Shown: positions 12,516 through 14,625 of the stretch, piece by piece
How positions within the stretch are numbered: the stretch's first letter is position 1
How the letters are laid out: each line of letters begins with the position of its first letter
Origin: Bacteroidales bacterium
GTDB lineage: Bacteria; Bacteroidota; Bacteroidia; Bacteroidales; UBA932
Reading direction: 5' to 3'
DNA: 14,625 bases
Assembly (NCBI GenBank): GCA_016283985.1
Contig: JAEENZ010000027.1
Coordinates: 1 to 14,625, forward strand
Notes under the pieces: generated by a model
Told to the model about the DNA's origin: nothing
The model's input: only the letters and a program-made list of their open reading frames with translations
Database searches by the model: none
Translations under genes and position numbers: made by a program

Positions 12516-13782
12516 CGAAATTCGGGCTGATGGCCTTGATCATTCCGTCAGGAACTTCGCACTCACGGGCAATAATTGGCCAATCGGCAACGCAGTCAAC
12601 AATGCTATCGATAATTGTGTCCGCTTCTTTAATGCTATTAAGACTGGCGCATTCAATAAGGTCTTTCCGTGTAATTCCATCAAACTTCCCGTTGACGGAC
12701 ATTTGATGGGTTGACGTCCATTCTCCGGAGGGATTGAAGGCATAGCCCATATCATATGCGGGAGACAGATTCCAGGTTCCATCTTCTCCCATAAGGAAAG
12801 ATATATTCTTTGTATGATCGTCTTGATTGCGAATCACCACGTTGAATACCATCCTACGGAACATTTCCTGCGCTTGAGAGTAGGGAAGATGCAGCCGGCG
12901 CATAACTCCGAAAGCTTGTTCATAGGAATAAGCTCTATGGATATGGAAATCATAATGGGCTGCACCGCATAATGTCTGCATATGGATTTTCTTCCCGTTT
13001 TTTCTGTCAAAGCGCTTTGTAAGGAAGTGTGCACGGCCGTTTTCCTCAATCAATGAGCACTCGGTCATATCTATTTCGCATCTGCGGGCCAGTTTGTAGA
13101 AGGAATACTCCAGACGACCGTAGTTTTCTGTAGGCCTGAATCCGGCTTTGGCGGAAACACCGTCCAGCTTGATAAGGTAATAATCAAAACCTTTCGGTGC
13201 TTCGATTTGACCGGAGCGTACCTCTCCGGTGGCAGGATTGTATGCGATTACTGCCTTTGCTCTTTGCCCTCCGGCGGATGTTCCTAACCTGAGAATATCG
13301 GCGATAGCCTTTTTTTTATCGTCCTGCAGATTGGTTAAAAAGGAGGATTTTGATTGCAAAGCTTCTTTTGCCACTTCAACCAAAGAATCGATCTCAAAAA
13401 CGGAATCAGTATCATGGGCTGCTTCTATCGCAGGCTCAAACTCCAAAGCTCCCATGCATCTTTTGCCCAGGAAACACAATGATTCAACAGGATTTCCGCT
13501 GGTCCGTCCGGTCAGTGACAGCCATTTCTCGAAAAGGGCGCGTCCATATGTGTCCGGAAGCGAATCAGCGAGCATTCCTGGGAGGCCATTGAACGTGTCC
13601 CAGTTAAGATTTCCGAAAGAATACACAATGCCTTCACGTACGGGCATCGTCAATGGAGCCGGCTCCAGTCCTTTTCCAACGAATCCTTTATCATATTCAA
13701 AACGGGCGAGAGAATACTGCTCGTCCCATCGGAACGTTCCGACAGGGATGCCAAATAATATAACCCTTGCAACATCTACCAT
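12505..13782 (-). CDS. hipA: HipA-type Ser/Thr kinase toxin
   Basis: The 425-residue protein has the full length of the HipA family. An N-terminal HipA_N region includes LPGMLADSLPDTYGRALFEK at 67-86. The kinase core follows: a Gly-rich, autophosphorylation-type loop GTSAGGQRAKA at 167-177, a likely ATP-binding Lys in YYLIKLD (Lys205), the catalytic motif RNQDDHTKN with Asp321, and the metal-binding LSPAYDM with Asp344. No key residue is lost, so it should be active. E. coli HipA phosphorylates GltX and triggers growth arrest and persistence; the target here is unknown. It overlaps the upstream hipB-like gene by seven bases (its ATG precedes the hipB stop) and convergently overlaps the cupin gene by 11. 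The pair looks more AT-rich than its neighbours, consistent with transfer. Confidence 0.93.
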   Translation of the reverse strand: MVDVARVILFGIPVGTFRWDEQYSLARFEYDKGFVGKGLEPAPLTMPVREGIVYSFGNLNWDTFNGLPGMLADSLPDTYGRALFEKWLSLTGRTSGNPVESLCFLGKRCMGALEFEPAIEAAHDTDSVFEIDSLVEVAKEALQSKSSFLTNLQDDKKKAIADILRLGTSAGGQRAKAVIAYNPATGEVRSGQIEAPKGFDYYLIKLDGVSAKAGFRPTENYGRLEYSFYKLARRCEIDMTECSLIEENGRAHFLTKRFDRKNGKKIHMQTLCGAAHYDFHIHRAYSYEQAFGVMRRLHLPYSQAQEMFRRMVFNVVIRNQDDHTKNISFLMGEDGTWNLSPAYDMGYAFNPSGEWTSTHQMSVNGKFDGITRKDLIECASLNSIKEADTIIDSIVDCVADWPIIARECEVPDGMIKAISPNFVTL

Positions 13783-14123
13783 TCTGACTCCTCCTTATCA
13801 ATATGTCTGATTGTACCTGCTGCGCGTTTGCGCTCACTCTTTTTGATAGAATGAACGAGGTTGTAATATTCGCTCGGGCTAATTTGGTCTTCGGCCAGCA
13901 AGGGCTGCAGATCTTCCAACATGTTAAGTGTCCGCATGATTCTGAGAAAGGAATCAAAAGAACCGATCTCTCCGGATTCAACCTTTTTCACGGTCGATAA
14001 TGACACTTGTGCTTCGATGGCAAGGTTAGCCTGTGTAATGTTCTGCTTCAGGCGTACATGCTTGATTCTTGCGCCGATCCTTTGGCGTATTGCAATGTCG
14101 GAAAGAGAATACAAATCATCCAT
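13776..14123 (-). CDS. hipB: HipB-type XRE-family antitoxin/repressor
   Basis: The 115-residue protein has a helix-turn-helix of the XRE/HTH_3 type at about residues 14-70 (IGARIKHVRLKQNITQANLA, then a recognition helix around VSLSTVKKVESGEIGS) and a charged C-terminal tail of about 45 residues ending in E-S-E-W. E. coli HipB, as I recall it, also ends in a Trp (L-E-W) that contacts HipA. By context it should neutralise HipA and repress its own operon. It starts at ATG 14123, 28 bases after a TATATTTG box. It is longer than E. coli HipB (88 residues), so other tail functions are possible. The 61-base spacer separates it from the alanine racemase gene on the same strand. Confidence 0.88.
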   Translation of the reverse strand: MDDLYSLSDIAIRQRIGARIKHVRLKQNITQANLAIEAQVSLSTVKKVESGEIGSFDSFLRIMRTLNMLEDLQPLLAEDQISPSEYYNLVHSIKKSERKRAAGTIRHIDKEESEW

Positions 14124-14129
14124 TAAAGC

Positions 14130-14181
14130 TTAATATTAACCCTTTATGCTGCAAATATAGCAATAAAGTTTTAATATTCAA
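14130..14181. promoter_or_regulatory. hipBA promoter with flanking palindromic operator candidates
   Basis: On the minus strand GTTG (14179-14182 complement) is followed after 19 bases by TATATTTG (14152-14159), an ideal Bacteroidota promoter. Two AT-rich dyads lie around it: the perfect palindrome TTAATATTAA (14130-14139), in the leader, and TTAATATTCAA (14171-14181), over the -33 region. Their starts lie 41 bases apart, near four helical turns. Autorepression by HipB, as in E. coli, is inferred. Confidence 0.6.
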
Positions 14182-14184
14182 CTA

Positions 14185-14625
14185 TTATTTGCGAACGATT
14201 ATCCTCTCGATCCTCCTCGGAACGGAGGTGAGGATCTCGTAGGGGATGGTGCCGAGGATATCGGCTAGTTCGGTAATCGTGGGGTCGGTGCCGAAGATAG
14301 TTACGGTATCGCCCACGGCGCAGGGAATGCTGGTCACGTCCAGCATACACATATCCATACAGATGTTCCCTATGGTGGGGGCGCGGTGGCCGTTCACGCT
14401 GAACGAGGCTTTGCCGCAGCCGAGGTGCCTGTCGAGGCCGTCGGCATAGCCGCAGGGGATGGTGGCAATCCTGGTTCCTGAAGATGCTATATGCCCGTGC
14501 CGGCCGTAACCTATGGTACCGTCGGATGCTTTCAATTCCTTGATTTGCAGTATCTTGACCTTCAGCGAAGCAACTGGCGCAAGCCTCACGTTGGGCAGGG
14601 CGCTGATGCCGTAGATGCCGATTCC
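14185..14625 (-). CDS. alr: Alanine racemase, C-terminal part (probably of a MurF-Alr fusion; 5' truncated)
   Basis: The minus-strand frame is open from the window edge (GIGIYGISALPNVRLAPVAS) to the stop at 14185-14187. It matches the C-terminal domain of PLP-dependent alanine racemase, which makes D-alanine for peptidoglycan: L-x-P-V-A-S-L-K, GTIGYGRHG, the GYADGLDR segment, and GNICMDMCMLDVT with the Met-Asp pair that shapes the active site, followed by VGDTVTIFG. The conserved Tyr of GYG and of GYADG are present, so this part looks functional. In most Bacteroidota this domain is fused behind MurF (D-Ala-D-Ala adding ligase) in one polypeptide of about 800 residues; that is expected here but cannot be seen. 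Confidence 0.93.
   Translation of the reverse strand, partial: GIGIYGISALPNVRLAPVASLKVKILQIKELKASDGTIGYGRHGHIASSGTRIATIPCGYADGLDRHLGCGKASFSVNGHRAPTIGNICMDMCMLDVTSIPCAVGDTVTIFGTDPTITELADILGTIPYEILTSVPRRIERIIVRK

Overview
The window looks like chromosomal DNA of a member of the Bacteroidales (phylum Bacteroidota) of moderate to high GC. The evidence is Bacteroidota-type promoters (TAnnTTTG boxes, for example TATATTTG three times), a general lack of Shine-Dalgarno sequences, many lipoproteins with S-C lipoboxes, a fimbrillin-like/BspA-like surface protein, a TPR-membrane-LuxR regulator and an M16 peptidase of Bacteroidales style. Genus cannot be fixed from the sequence.

Layout. (1) Positions 1-2171, plus strand: a tightly overlapping housekeeping chain of lon (3' end only), ung, coaD and a secreted thioredoxin-like protein. 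(2) 2252-5062: a secreted 936-residue M16 zinc peptidase with its own promoter, ended by a hairpin that lies inside the 3' end of a convergent small ribbon-helix-helix-like gene. (3) 5077-9711: an accessory surface/regulatory locus. A membrane-bound TPR-LuxR regulator and the small gene lie on the minus strand. Divergent from them is a plus-strand operon of a stand-alone LuxR-type HTH protein, a 224-residue lipoprotein, an unlisted 42-residue peptide and a 661-residue fimbrillin-like/BspA-repeat lipoprotein. The two HTH proteins share almost the same recognition helix, and between their genes sits a 22-bp-spaced, dyad-containing direct repeat. (4) 9773-11415, minus strand: a compact operon of a DJ-1/PfpI protein, an Hsp15-like S4 RNA-binding protein and a YugP-type membrane zinc peptidase, ended by a strong hairpin. 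(5) 11460-12515: a divergent mannose-6-phosphate-isomerase-like cupin protein that seems to lack several zinc ligands and carries an in-frame palindromic insertion. (6) 12505-14123, minus strand: a more AT-rich hipBA toxin-antitoxin pair with its own promoter and palindromic operators. (7) 14185-14625: the C-terminal part of alanine racemase, probably the end of a MurF-Alr fusion.

The most likely undescribed system is region 3: a membrane TPR sensor with a DNA-binding tail, a free HTH protein with matching specificity, and a surface-protein operon containing a tiny peptide. Next in interest is the palindromic element embedded in the cupin gene. No tRNA, rRNA, CRISPR array, insertion sequence or replication origin was seen, and no gene-free stretch exceeds 300 bases.
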